Source: Locusta migratoria
Lineage: Eukaryota > Arthropoda > Insecta > Orthoptera > Acrididae
Assembly: GCA_026315105.1 (NCBI GenBank)
Contig: CM048745.1
Location: 787,071,390 to 787,135,389, forward strand
DNA length: 64,000 nt
Direction: 5' to 3'
Shown one piece after another: positions 22,321-34,089 of this stretch. The first letter of the stretch is position 1, and each line of letters opens with the position of its first letter. The notes beneath the pieces were generated by a model that worked only from the letters and a program-made list of their open reading frames with translations, was not told where the DNA came from and ran no database searches. The position numbers were made by a program, and so were the translations under genes.

Positions 22321-22504
22321 GGCCGCGGTGTCCGAGGGGACTGAGGCGCTCCAGTCACGGTCTGCACGGCCACTACGGTCGGGGGTTCGTATCCCCCCTC
22401 GGGCATGGATATTTGTGCCGTCCTTAGGATAAGCTAGTTGATAAGTAGTTTGTAAGCTTAGGGACTGATGACCCCGTAGTTAAGTCCCATAAGTTCTACA
22501 AACA
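22321..22504 (+). mobile_element. SINE, plus strand, close to consensus
   Basis: GGCCGCGGTGTCCGAGGGGA head, B box GGGGGTTCGTATCCCCCC, GGATATTTGTGCCGTCC, AGTAGTTTGTAAG and GACTGATGACCCCGTAGTTA are all present. T-rich flanks ATCTTTTTTTTATT (about 22304-22317) and ATCTTTTTTTATT (22505-22517) look like the target duplication. It inserted at the edge of the foldback. Confidence 0.9.
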
Positions 22505-22922
22505 ATCTTTTTTTATTTCTCCTGCGGTCTAGTTCTCTTTCAGAATTTTAAAACTAACATTATCAAATCTTTTAACAGTGATCATTATTGTTAATTTAAC
22601 ATAGGTTCAGTACTTATATAACTTCCTGTGAACAGCCTTGAACCCGTGGAACAATAATACAGCGATTAAAGGTAACACTGTCGCATTTTTTTCTTCTTTA
22701 GAACTGTGGAAATTCATTGTTTTTAAAATATAATAGCATGGCATAGATATCCAATAAGTCAGTCATAAGACGTAGGTATAGAAAAGATCTTATTCTTCAG
22801 GTTAGCAGCACATTGTTAACTATTTAGAGTTTAAAACTTGAAAGAAGATGTGAGCTGTGCCACTGTTACCCCAGTTGACAATTTAAGGTACTCGTAGTTT
22901 GAAGCTCATGAAACTGAAATTT

Positions 22923-22971
<49 letters not shown>

Positions 22972-23856
22972 ACACTCATCAGTTTGTCTCGATTTAAAGA
23001 AAATATTGTTTCATACTTTGTTACCGTCAATCCGGAGAATTATAGCTTAATGTTCTGAAACACTACTGTCCATTTACTAAGGCTTTTAATTTGTAATTGA
23101 AATTAGAATCATTGTTCTCCTCTCTCATGAGCAAATGCATTGACCATTGTAATAGAACTCTTACGGCATACTGCAAACTGCGCATTCTGTATAATATGGA
23201 CAGTTCATTTCCGGATAGCGATACCATCCTGCTAATGCCTTTGATATTCGGAGTGACGGTCCACTAGTGATACAGTCCAACACACAGCGTTGCCGATGCG
23301 TGACCCGCTGTGCTGGCTAATGCCTATGCTGGTGCCATCATCGTCTGCCACAAACCGTTCCCATTACCGCTACTATTCGAAACTGCAAATCCCATCTAAC
23401 TGGGGAGTTTATCCATTAATGTACTACTCTGGTCACAACGAATACGATTTGAAGCTAATTTCATAAAGAATTACGATGGTAAACTGATTTAGTTACTAGA
23501 AATTTTTTATCCACACTGTAGTGGAAAAATTCAGCCCTCTTAATCATAATGTGGACTACCGTATTCAGCAAATATAAAGTAGAACTAATGGCATCAAACC
23601 TAATTATCGAGGATATGTCGGGAATTGGCGTATAGTACAGCGTGCACAAGAAAGGAAATCACAAAATGAATTCGAACCTGATGACATTTAAAAGGGAATA
23701 ATAAATGTCAGTGCGCATTACAGAAAACACAACACCTGGTTCTGTCACTATTAAATTTGCATTACAATTTAGAGAACGTCAGAGTTGATATGAAGCATTA
23801 AATTAGTCCGTCTAAATGAAGGCTGATCCAGAGAGTATGCCTAGCACTCTGCACTT
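22505..23856. other. anonymous DNA with a 43-base poly-T
   Basis: The only obvious feature is a pure T run at about 22927-22969, as expected for the tail of a minus-strand retroposed sequence, but the sequence to its right shows no recognised element. No gene is seen. Confidence 0.5.
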
Positions 23857-24761
23857 CAGAAGTTCAGTTCGGGATGAGAGGTCGCGTGTTAATAATATAT
23901 GTGACGGGTATCCACTCATAGAAGTTTTACAGCGCAACTTCCAGAAAATTATTCGTTAAACGCTTCTAGACTTTAATGCGTGATGAAATACCTCAGGCAC
24001 TAATGTGTCTGACTATCATAGTACGAACAGGGTTCGATCCTACCTAAGAGAAATATTTTGCTTTCATAATTTGTTTTAAGAATTCGTAACCGTCTTCTAC
24101 TTGTATGCATACTGTGATGGCAAGAACTATTCTCTTCCATGAAAAACTGGTTCCTTGAATTTACAATCTGTCTACAGTTTACAATTTCATCTAATTTTGT
24201 AATAAAATTGTAACGGTAGTATATTTAACGCTTTAATCTACCAACGTTAATTGTAAACAGCATATGGAACCATTTATTTAAAAAAAAATATTATAATATA
24301 TTATACCATAAATATAATGACGTTCTTTGCGATACAGCTGGTAACATATAACAGAACATTATTAATGAATAACATTTATCACCCTATAGTGTAAGTAGAT
24401 ATTGTAATTAAGTCTAAATTTACATTTATATATAGCTTTATGTACTGATGACAGTTTGTTTATAGGTACTGTTTTTTTTTGTTTTTTTTTTTTTTTTTTT
24501 TTTTTTTTGATCCTTCCTTCTTGGACGTTGGTTTGTTTAGGTCTGTGTTGATCGTTTTTGGGTCATTAGCCTGTTACTGTCTGTGCTACTTCACCAGCTG
24601 ATATGCATGCCAAATTGACTAGTATGTATGATGTGTTGCGCTTAAGACTTTGGCGCACGTATTCTCACCATTTTTTGGATACTGCGCTTTAAAACTTCTA
24701 TGAGTGGACATCTGTCACGTATACTTTTAAAACGCGAAGTCTAATCCCAAACTGAATTTCC
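23857..24761. mobile_element. long inverted-repeat element, about 94-bp arms
   Basis: Left arm 23857-23950 and right arm about 24668-24761 are diverged reverse complements. ATCCACTCATAGAAGTTTTA (left) is matched by TAAAACTTCTATGAGTGGAC (right), and AGTTCAGTTCGGGAT by ATCCCAAACTGAATT. About 720 bases lie between, including a tRNA-like GGGTTCGATCC segment near 24031 and an interrupted poly-T at 24472-24508. No transposase was found. It may be a non-autonomous DNA transposon or two opposed copies of one repeat. Confidence 0.65.
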
Positions 24762-24843
24762 GAGAGCGAAATGTCTCCTTGTTAGATTAGTGGGATATCT
24801 TATTAATGCCTGCAATAAAACTGGATGTTATATCATAACTCTT

Positions 24844-25045
24844 GCCGCGGTGGAGTAGCCGAGCGGTCTAAAGCGTCTCGCTGTGGAGCGCGCGGTTGCT
24901 CGCCGTGGAGGTTCGAGTCCTCCCTGGGGCATGGGTGTGTGTGTTGTCCTTAGGATATTTTACCTAGGTTAAAGTAGTTTGTAAGCTACGGACTGATGAC
25001 CACGCAGTTTGGTCCGATAGATTTACAAACATTTGAACATTTGAA
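24844..25045 (+). mobile_element. SINE, head subtype 2, 10-bp TSD
   Basis: GCCGCGGTGGAGTAGCCGAG head, B box GGAGGTTCGAGTCC (about 24908-24921), GTGTGTGTTGTCCTTAGG, AAGTAGTTTGTAAGCTACGG and GATGACCACGCAGTTTGGTC, then the AAACATTTGAACATTTGAA tail. Duplications CATAACTCTT at 24834-24843 and 25046-25055 are perfect. This is the best preserved copy of the subtype. Confidence 0.94.
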
Positions 25046-25055
25046 CATAACTCTT

Positions 25056-26099
25056 ACTATACAAATATTTTCACTCTTATACGTAAATGACAATTTCCTA
25101 AGGAAGGAAGAATTTTTTGATGATCAACTATTCACTGTAGTTGAATACTTCAGAGTCGTATCATCGCATATGGCGAGGTGTCGAGTGTACTTGTTGATAT
25201 AATATGACTGGAGTTTTGTTTCATATACAACGAACGGTGTCAATCTCGATTATACACAAGATTTACTGTTTACTGATAGAACCATGTGCAATTACAACTT
25301 ACTCGTTTCTTGATATTTCATATTAAACAGTGTAGCTCATTACACAGTTATTAATTACATTTTTTTAAATTTTATTCAAAGGGAAAAGTGAAGTTGACAT
25401 GTATCTTTACCTACTACTTATTCATATTAGTGTAAATAATATGCCTAAGAAATTGAAGTTTGTAGTTGGAAATTGCCAACATTAAAGAATCCAATGTACT
25501 ACTGACTGTCAAAGAAGAACAGTGCTTACTTTCAGTTGGTTTTAACAAGGAAACATGTTGATTCACAATATTATTTTGTATCATAAAGACGAATGCAATT
25601 GTTCAACAAATTAATTCCAATTTGAATATTTCTCATTTGAAATGAAATCCCAGAAATATATACCATAGGATGATCTTGCTTTTAGAAGCAAGGCTTTCAT
25701 TTCTGCGGTGAACTTGTCATAAATGAAATTTTAGGCAGAATGTTTTTCCATGCGTCCCCCAATGTTTACAAATTTTTTTTTCTTCTCGATGTCAACTAAT
25801 ATAGTAGCTCTTTTGCTTTGGAATGCTCATCATTTTTGTTTATCTTAAGTCCTTGCCTCCTAGTTCTAAATGTAATGCGCTCAATTTTCCACATTATGTC
25901 TTCAAGAAACTTCATAGCTTCGACTCAGTCACCACGCGTCAGTGTAGTTTCTTTGACCATAGTAAAGAAGCAGTCCAGTTTCCATTCTCGGTGAAAATTT
26001 GTTGTTTAATTTGTTTAGAGCACATTGCTCTAGGATCTAGAAATACGAAATTAAAGTGTCAATAACATAATTCATATAAGACACAAGTAGGGATATTAT
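25056..26099. other. anonymous AT-rich DNA
   Basis: No gene or repeat recognised. The 80-codon frame at 25823-26065 has no motif. Confidence 0.5.
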
Positions 26100-26400
26100 A
26101 CCACTTGACCGGAGATTGGTTTGATGAAGCTCTCCACAATACCCTATCCTTAGCAAGCCTGTTCAACTCCACATAAGAACGGCAACCTACATCTGTCTTA
26201 ATCTGCTTCCTGTATCTATCTCTTGGTCTTCCTCTGCCATTTTTACCTCACACACTTCCCTCCAACGCTAAATTCACAATTCCTTGATGTCTAAGAATGT
26301 GTCCTACCAATAGATCCCATATTTTAGTCAAGGCATGCCACAAATTCCCTTTCTCCCCAATTCTGTTCAGTACCTCCTCATGGGTTTGCCACATGCGTTA
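26100..26400 (-). mobile_element. 3' end of an RTE-type LINE, minus strand
   Basis: CCGGAGATTGGTTTGATGAA, CTCCACATAAGAACGGCAAC, CTTGATGTCTAAGAATGTG and TCTGTTCAGTACCTCCTCAT occur in the same order as in the LINE at 2.5-3.1 kb. It covers only the C-terminal region of the protein and the 3' end. Confidence 0.85.
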
Positions 26401-26404
26401 CTAG

Positions 26405-27035
26405 CTGGCCAGACCACAAAATTCTAAGCTGTCTTTGAGCTTTATTGTTTTTTAGGTGGAAGACACAGTGTACAGTTTTTGCTGTATTTATCTTCAGGAG
26501 ATTAGCTTATAATAAGCATCTAGCTCTGGAATGACACTATTCAGCTCGTCTTCCACTTTTTCAAACGAATTTCCTTTATCTGCTTTTTCCAGGTCATCAG
26601 CATAGATAAAGTGGTTTGTATTTTCTCCAGTGGGTCGGTCACTAACAAACATGTTAAACAGGACTGGTGCTAAAACACTTCCTTGAGGGCGTCCATTCTT
26701 TTATTGATAGCACTTACGACAGTTGTTTTGTAGGTGGGCCTGGAAGCGTCTGTCAGTAAGCATCAGACAGACAACCTTTATCAAGCTGTGATCATATATG
26801 GCTTCTTACAGCTTGGAAAGGAGCCCTCTGTGGTTGACTGTATCATATGCTGATGACAAATCAACCAGAACCAAACCACTGATTTTTTTCTCCTGGAATC
26901 CATCCTCTATATACTTAGATTTAAAACTTGGCCTGTATATTATTTTCCTAGGCGGAACCAAGTAGATCACATACAAACGACTTATGAATGAGCGGACAAC
27001 GCGTCTACCACCACTGTCACCATTGACCATCAGAA
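26405..27035 (-). mobile_element. non-LTR reverse transcriptase fragment, minus strand
   Basis: Read downwards from 27030: GLVLVDLSSAYDTVNHRGLL (about 26870, RT motif A with the catalytic Asp), RPQGSVLAPVLFNMFVS (about 26690) and HFIYADDLEKADKG (about 26610, the YADD box), then a stretch matching the C-terminal palm and thumb. Frames change between blocks and stops occur, so it is decayed. It differs from the RTE and L2 copies here. A Jockey/I-group origin is possible but not secure. Confidence 0.72.
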
Positions 27036-27237
27036 TGGCTGGTCCAATCTACATAAATGGGGCCCTGGGGTTGTACGGTGTAGGCCACTGGGAAAATGTG
27101 CGCCGGGAGGCTGCTTGCTAGCCAGCGTATGAACGAACCATTCTATGGCTACGCCAATACTTGGTCTATATACAACCGGCGTGTGTGCACCTACATGCGT
27201 ATCTTCTCCCAGGGGCCACGGTGCAACATAGCCAATG

Positions 27238-28330
27238 TTACATCCTATTAATCAGAAGGAACAACCACCAGGCTCTACGCATCAGTGCTGAGGAGGAGGA
27301 CATCGTCGATGACTGACAGCCGGTCTCGAATCTGGAAATACGTGAGCAGCAGGCCAGTCTTGGCCACCCGTCGGTGACACACTTTAGTACCTCGCAGAGC
27401 ACGTTGTCCCGACGGGTGACTTGCGCGATTCGATGGGCCGTTATTGGAAATCGCTCAACTACTTCTTGCAGGTGCTCATCAATTTGGAATACCACTATTT
27501 CTTCTTTATCGAAGGCAGGGTCGGAGAGTAAGGGCAGAAGTGACAACCCATCGGTATTGTCATGGTGCGTTGTGTGACGATAATGAATTTCATAGTGATA
27601 AGCACTCAAAGCCCGAGGCAGGAGACGTTGCACATTCCTGACAGGCAGACGAGAACGCGGACCAAGCAGGGTCACTACAGGTTTCTGGTCCGTGATACGG
27701 TGGAATTTAGTGGTGTACAGGAATAAATAGTACTTCCATACAGCGTAAACTGCAGCCAAGGACTCTTTTCCAATCTGAGATTAATTTCGTTGGGCATCTG
27801 AAAATGTCTTGGAAGCGTAGGCAATCGGCTGCTCGGAGTCATCATCTAGTCTGTGGGCGAAGATCAGACCCATTCCGTGCTGAGAGACATCTGTCTTCAG
27901 GACCAGCAGCCAGCCAGGTGTAACGTGCTGAGGCAAGATGAGAGTTTTAACAGCGATTTGATACGAGTGAATGCTGCCTCACGCACAGAAGACCACATAA
28001 ACGGAACGCCTTTCTTCCGTAGTGCGTTCAATGGATGGACGAGCTCGAAAAGGTTTGGAAGAAAGTAGTAGCTAATCTAGCCCATAAACGACGGGAGTTC
28101 CTGCAGTTACCTGGGCGAGGACGATGATCAACCGCCGCAACGAAGTTGGATAAAAGGCAAAGGCTCTGCTTCGACTCTAGATGTCAAAAATACTCAGTCT
28201 TTGGTTGAAAGAACCGTGATTTCTGAAGATTGCACTTGAGGAACGACACTGGCAATTTAGTGAACAAGAGCCTATGGTTGTTTAAACGGTCGATTCGGGA
28301 GGAACCGGTTGAGATACTTTGCAGAGCACG
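27238..28330 (-). mobile_element. Ty3/Gypsy LTR-retrotransposon fragment (RT end, RNase H, start of integrase)
   Basis: Read from 28330 down: the RT thumb with ELVHPLNALRKKGVPFMWSS (about 28035); the RNase H region with KTDVSQHGMGLIFAHRLDDD, SEQPIAYASKTFSDAQRN and ESLAAVYAVWKYYLFLYTTK (about 27900-27700); TDQKPVVTLLGPRSRLP; then the tether LSAYHYEIHYRHTTHHDNTD and an integrase N-terminal region (RRDNVLCEVLKCVTDGWP, about 27390). A 173-codon frame (27759-27238) remains open, but a stop separates it from upstream RNase H and a shift lies near 27350. Neither LTR, gag, protease nor the integrase core was found. The copy is inactive. Confidence 0.85.
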
Positions 28331-28398
28331 GAAGTCTGAGAGGTGGTGGTCCTATTTCAGAATTACTTTCTCCATTTTATTTGGACACTATTGTCTGG

Positions 28399-28447
28399 AT
28401 TTATTCCAGAAGGATGATAATACTATAGATATCCTTCTGGAATAAAT
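28399..28447. repeat. perfect 17-bp inverted repeat
   Basis: Arms 28399-28415 and 28431-28447 are exact complements (ATTTATTCCAGAAGGAT against ATCCTTCTGGAATAAAT) with a 15-base A/T-rich loop. It lies at the upstream edge of the Gypsy fragment. Confidence 0.9.
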
Positions 28448-28480
28448 AATTCTGATATTAAATATCTTTAATTTCTCTTG

Positions 28481-30464
28481 TAATTATCAGAGGATAGAAG
28501 TTTGGAAAGTAAATTTCTGTTCACTGGGACTATGACTCTTTTTTGATTAATGTATAGCCGATGCGATAATTGTCTTCCTAGGCGGAAGGTCATGGCGACA
28601 CGAACAGACCGGCACTTTTGTGGTTCCGCGAGGTGGCGGGGTTTACTGGCGGCAATTTCTCTGAAGTAGGTTCTCAGGCTTTCTGCCGACACCGCCTGGA
28701 GGGCGAGCGCTGGCCGCCATCATCCTTGGTGAAACGTCTGCAGATGGACCTATATATTTGGGCTGGGCACGTCTGTAGCTGACCTGAGGCCAGGTAGTTT
28801 GCTTTGCCGCTACGATGCTGTATTGTTTAGGGAGGCTCACCATTCACGGCGCACCGGAGGGGCACTGGAGTACAATGAGAGAGGCAATAAGAGTTGGCAG
28901 CGTTCTGGTCTGCACGTGCGCCCGAGTTTATGGAACACCGTGGGCGGGCTTCTGCGAATGTTTGTGTAAATTGCAAGAGGTGATTTCTGGGGAAGTTAGA
29001 GCGGCGCTCTCGCGACGAGAGAATGGCGGCTGACGGCAGTAATGTTATTTCAGCGTCTGTAGATTCGTTCCAATGGTCTGCAATTTCTATGGATTTCTGA
29101 GAAATGCTGGCTTACATGCAGAGTGCAGCGTTGGACAGTGTCGTGGGGCAGGAGCCTGGCGTGTAGAACAATAGCTATTGTATTCGACTGGTTTGATCAT
29201 TAAGCAAACCTTGTGATTGGCTTGACGTCATCGATCGGAGGGGCTTGAGAGGAAGATTTTGAGTTGTGAAAATTTTGGTATGGGTCGCGCACCTGGCCGG
29301 ATTGTGCTGTCTAGAAGTCTCTGGCTGGAGCTATTCAGATCGTGGACTGTGGATTATTTCAGTGTGTTTTCTGCACAGTCAAGTGTTAGAGTCCTGCGTG
29401 GATACTGTAGTATAAATTGAAACTTGTAATATTCTGAAGTGCGTGTTCGCTGTCAGCTACACCACTCGTAAATAGAATTTTTACCGTTTCTTGAGAGAAC
29501 AGTTTTATTTTCCACTATAGTAGTGGCGTCGGCTTAACCGACAAAACCTGTTCTACTCGTGTCAATCCACATTCGCGATCGCTGCTGTCAACACTGCACT
29601 GTCATCAGCTGGTCTTCGCCAACTCCAACGCTGTTCTACAGGAAGTCGCTAAGGTTGCGACAACGCAATCGTAGTAGTTAGGTCGGAGTTTGTCCTGTGT
29701 CAGAGGAGACGATTTTGTAGATCAAAATAGACTGGCATCGGAGTTGGGATTAAATTTCACTTGTTGATTTTATACTTCGTGATTTTGCCACTCCCTCCTG
29801 TGACTTAGCCAGTCAACACCTTTATATTTGTGGATCAACCTTAGCTAATTTCTGTTTAATGTAAAGTAACACATTTAGATATTAATTGTATTTTATGTCT
29901 TTTAAAGTGATCTTTTTGTATTTTTATGTATGTGTGGCATATGGTCAAATTTGTGATGTATCGGTTATGAATAAATACTGTCCACGATTTAAGTTCCAAC
30001 ACTCGTATTTCAGTTTCCAGAAACATGACACCACATTCTATATTCCAACCCATAAAGAATAAAGTGAAAAATATTTATACCCAAACCAAGTACTTAGAAC
30101 TAAAAAATTTTAATTTCGTGCTATATTTACCGGCATTAAACCTGCAGTTCACCCTGCTCATCCTCCTATGTGGAGTGCTGCTCCTGGTTTTCTTTCTGCG
30201 TATCATAACAGCGCACTTACACTTTTTATACACTTGCGTCTGTGATTTTCTTTCAACACGGACATAATATGTCCATTATTATGCTAGTATTAAGTAGTTT
30301 GTCAGTAACTGACGAGTACGAATTTCACTAATATTTATTTCATATATGATTACGAACGTTACAAAGGATAGTCTGCCCCATAAGGTACGTTTATTTAAGA
30401 TATGTAATATATTTTATATTTTTTACGCTTTGAATTCTATTTATACTTTTCTACATAAAAGGTC
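28481..30464. other. anonymous DNA, GC-richer in its first half
   Basis: Between about 28570 and 29520 composition is GC-richer than the surroundings, with no convincing frame. A TAGTGGCGTCGGCTTAACCG segment at 29520 recalls an LTR/primer-site junction, but no second LTR copy is present. From 29850 the sequence is AT-rich and featureless. Confidence 0.45.
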
Positions 30465-30474
30465 GTGAGTAAAT

Positions 30475-30678
30475 AAAAAAATGTTCAAATGTTTGTAGAG
30501 CTTGTGGGACTTAACTACGGGGTCATCAGTCCCTAAACGTACAAACTACTTATGAACTAGCTAATACTAAGGACGGCACAAATAACCATGCCCGATGGGG
30601 ATTCGAACCCCTGACCGTAGTGGCTATTCAGAACGTGACTGGCGTGCCGCAGCCCGCTCGGCCTCTGCGGCCGTCGTT
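30475..30678 (-). mobile_element. SINE, minus strand, 10-bp TSD
   Basis: Tail AATGTTCAAATGTTTGTAGA, TTAACTACGGGGTCATCAGT, CTAAGGACGGCACAAATA, B box GGGATTCGAACCCC at about 30598-30611 and head GCCTCTGCGGCCG. Perfect duplications GTGAGTAAAT at 30465-30474 and 30679-30688. Confidence 0.94.
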
Positions 30679-30739
30679 GTGAGTAAATGACTTCAATTGA
30701 AAAACACAGCGTTCTACTTACTGAAATAGTTTGTAAACC

Positions 30740-30930
30740 GTAGCCGCGAGGAATTCACTCGTGGCCTAATCCGTCATGCTACAGACTAGACGGCCGTTTC
30801 CACCGGAGGTTCGAGCCCTTCCTCCGGTATGGGTGGGTATTTTGCTCTTGGTGTAAGTAATTCGTAGTATAGGGACTGATGACCATAGCAATTTGCTCCA
30901 ATAGGTCTGCAAGCGTTAAAAAAAATTTTC
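30740..30930 (+). mobile_element. SINE, plus strand, strongly diverged
   Basis: GTAGCCGCGAGGAATTCACT at the head, B box GGAGGTTCGAGCCC at about 30804-30817, CTCCGGTATGGGTGGGTAT, TAGGGACTGATGACCATAG and a final A-rich run. It is oriented opposite to the SINE just upstream. No duplication resolved. Confidence 0.75.
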
Positions 30931-31249
30931 TTTTCGAAATCTTGTATTACACTTTTCCCTTTTTATATTTGTTAGGCGAATAGCAAACTGCAGCGATTCA
31001 CTCTTGTAAAGTATTTATTCAGATATGAAGATGACAGCATAGCTTGACGAAACTGGTCACAGCTTCGTACATCTGTCCTTGCGACCTGGACCAATGAAGT
31101 TTTGTGAAATACAAGATAAATGTAATCATGATTAGAGACACTCGTTTTCCTACCCAGCTGACGATTTCAGATAATCATAATATTAATTTGTGTTACGAAA
31201 ACCGCAGCAGAACCAAGGTAATAATAATTTTATGTGGCTCAGCTGCCTG

Positions 31250-31505
31250 CTTCAAGTCTTTCAACTGGGCGCCAATACGGCGATTTGCATGTTTCTAAGC
31301 GACCCCAGCTATCCAATATGGGAAAGTGGAACTACAGTTTACCATGGAATCCGAACCACACGTCGATCCTGACGACTTCTCACATCGTTAAGAGGCGAAT
31401 GCTGGTTTAAAACGCAGACTAAAAAATTCCATGCTACGACTGGGTTTCGAACCCCCGAGCCTTCGGTTTCAAGTCAACCACTTTACCCTCAGACCACCAG
31501 GCCCG
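31250..31505 (-). mobile_element. SINE family B, minus strand
   Basis: The tRNA-like head lies at the right (about 31505-31430 on the minus strand: GCCTGGTGGTCTGAGGGTAA and GGGGGTTCGAAACCC). The body at 31300-31360 reads CCAGCTATCCAATATGGGA and ACTACAGTTTACCATGGA, which matches the body of the element at 50.2 kb. Anticodon and acceptor arms do not pair as in a functional tRNA. Confidence 0.6.
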
Positions 31506-31719
31506 ACGAAGGATAGATTCAAAAAGTATTATAACATTCAGAAAACTTGTAGGTTCAGTAACAGATTTTGACTGCGCTCTTTCAAGTTTGAAAGCTAATG
31601 GGGTTAAAATACAGATAGCGAAATTTTATTTATGTAGAAGTCGAAAATATGACAGCGAGGCCGTAATTTAGACGACACTGATACAGTATTATAGCCTCCA
31701 CCTGATATTATTGCAATAT

Positions 31720-32420
31720 GTTCACTGAAAGAGCAGTACAGGAAATCAAGGAGAAACGTGGAAAGTGAATTAAAGATCATGAATAAGAAATTAAAACACA
31801 ATAAGAACTCTCTGAGACGTTGTAGAGACCATGGACAAGTTGCGGAACGGAATTGATAGTCAACTCCAACGAAAGTAATACAAGAGTAATGGAAGTTAGA
31901 TGTATTATAATGTTATTTTATGATATGAGACACAAGAATTAGTAAATCTGGGCATTAAAATACTTAACCAACTGTCGAAGTAAGTTGTACATCAGGTAGG
32001 GACTTACAGTGTGGAGGAGATATTTTCTGTAAAAGAAGAATTTGTGGACATTCAGCACAAATTTAAGTATTTGTAAGTCTTTTTTGTCGGAAGGAGTTTG
32101 GAGTATAGCTTAGTACGAAACTGAAAGATGATAAAGTTAAGCATAACCAACGAGAAGAGAGTAGAACATTACGAAATGTATCGCTACAGAAGAATGCTAA
32201 ATATTATTTTACGGTTAAAATGCATAGCTATTGAGGCGAAACTGAATAAAATCGGGGAGGAAATATGTTAATGGCACTAAATAGCCAAAAGGCGGGATCG
32301 TTTGATAGGACAGAATGTGATGTATTGAGGAATTGTAAATCTGCTGTTAGAACGAGGTGTGGCGATTAGATACTGCGAGCAGAACTGACCCTCCCTCCCG
32401 AAGTATATCTTAATATACGT
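31720..32420 (+). mobile_element. very old RTE-type LINE 3' remnant, plus strand
   Basis: Translation in shifting frames gives EHYEMYRYRRMLNI (about 32165), AKRRDRLIGQNVMY (about 32285) and GIVNLLLERG (about 32328). These match the order and wording of the RTE C-terminal region elsewhere in the window (RRMLKIRWVDR, KRRDLLVGHILR, GIVNLVLEG). Many stops and indels. Boundaries are approximate. Confidence 0.6.
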
Positions 32421-34089
32421 GGGCTTCAGTAGTTATTCGGAGATAAACTGACTTTTACGGGCCAAAGTAGCACGGAGAGGTGCTTGAAAGCAGTATTTAC
32501 ATTGAATATAACAATACCAGCAAAAAAGTAACACTTTGATTATTAAGTACTTCAAAATTAGTTATAAGAGGCGAACTGATTTCATAATCTTCTCATTGCT
32601 CAACGCCACCTTTGCCAGGATAACAGTAATGAGTAATTAATGTATTGATTTCATATGCGAAACAGTGCTACGTTACGAAGCTAATAATTTGCAATATTAA
32701 TGTTACCAATTTAGCAGCAATAAAATTTCAATATCCTCCTGTATGAGATGAATATATTGACCAACCTGCTATTTCAATTAATTCATCTGATTGACCAGAA
32801 TATATTAGTTGTCAGCGCATTGCATTATTTACGCTGTAAATGACATTTAGTTCCAATACCTACGTTATAAGAATTTCAAATCAGTCACGTTCAACGAAAG
32901 TAATCAAATTATAGAAGTTATACTTTATTCATATTATACGATTGCCGATTTCATAAAAGTCAATAATTACTGTTTCTGTCCAGCGAAATGTGTTAATTAT
33001 ATTACATAATTTCTTTCATTTCTTCATTGCACGTTGAAGTTTTTGCTATCTTTAAATTAAATATTCTCCTGGTAACAACAGAAATAATGTACATAAAATA
33101 AAATTTAAACGAAGTGTAATCTACCTTTAAGTATCAAAGATGCCATCAGGGAGGAGAAATGTTAATTAACAACACACGAAATATACCGTAACGACTGTGA
33201 GAAAAGTCTACAAGTATGATAGTCAAAGTGGAGAGCCCTTGACTACATAGTGACAGAAGTTCATCACTGTAAAAACACATGATAATAATTTCAGATCCCA
33301 AGCAACTCACATACTACCGTAGACAGTGTCAAAATGTAGCATCAGTGGCACCCTCCAATGTTGTGGCAACTTAGGCGGATTCGCTCGCGTGCAAACAGTC
33401 AAACAGGCGCAGACTGGGGTGCGGTAGATTAGCCCTAGCACCTTGCGCCTTGCGGGAACGGTTCTTGCAGGCCAAGGAGAGTGATTAATTTCCTCCTCCA
33501 TAATGATCCTCACAGGTGTAACGGACAAGGGGTCTCGTGATTTGCTTGCCAGGGCAGTTGCACTCCACAAAGACAACGTTACGCCTAAGTACACACATAG
33601 GGACGCGAATTGTCGTGCTGAAAATGCACATCATTATCAGCATAATCGTCATAATCTTCTCCATTTCCAGGATAAGGCTGTTGCTTACTTTGAACTCACA
33701 AACGAAATCATTTCCTTGTGTTCCGTGGTCTGCCAATATCTCTTTCCCCACTCGGTTTGTACCGAAGGTCTTCTGGCATTTTCAGCAGATGTTGTCTTCA
33801 TTGTTCGCCATATTTTTTAATCTTTCCATTAATGTTGATATTATTTTCTGATAACGTCGCATTTAAGGGAGATGAAAACTTGATTGTGTACAATTTTGCA
33901 GAGAGAACAATTTAATCATCACGACCACCTGATTTAAGCACGATACAAGTAGGTTGTAAAGCAGGAAAAGAACAGGAGACACCGGACGATACCGGATGTA
34001 ATTTATAATTATCACTCATAAATTTCGGAACCAGGTTTTATACTGCATGACATATACAAGGGCTGATATAGACTCTGAAACAACTTATT
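32421..34089. other. anonymous DNA with a GC-richer patch
   Basis: Mostly AT-rich without signals. About 33310-33760 is GC-richer and carries overlapping frames on both strands (33307-33594 minus, 33503-33820 plus). None shows a domain I recognise, so no gene is called. Confidence 0.45.

Noticed and set aside
24844..24932. A functional tRNA gene (Leu/Ser-like) in the SINE heads
   Set aside because: The acceptor ends do not pair, and every copy continues into the same SINE body and tail. These are retroposed tRNA-derived sequences.
28570..29540. A solo LTR ending before TAGTGGCGTCGGCTTAAC (primer-site-like)
   Set aside because: No second copy, no matching TG..CA ends and no target duplication were seen. 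The nearby Gypsy fragment is on the other strand.
33307..33820. Overlapping 88-105-codon frames in a GC-richer patch
   Set aside because: No domain is recognised, frames overlap on both strands, and no splice or polyadenylation context could be supported.
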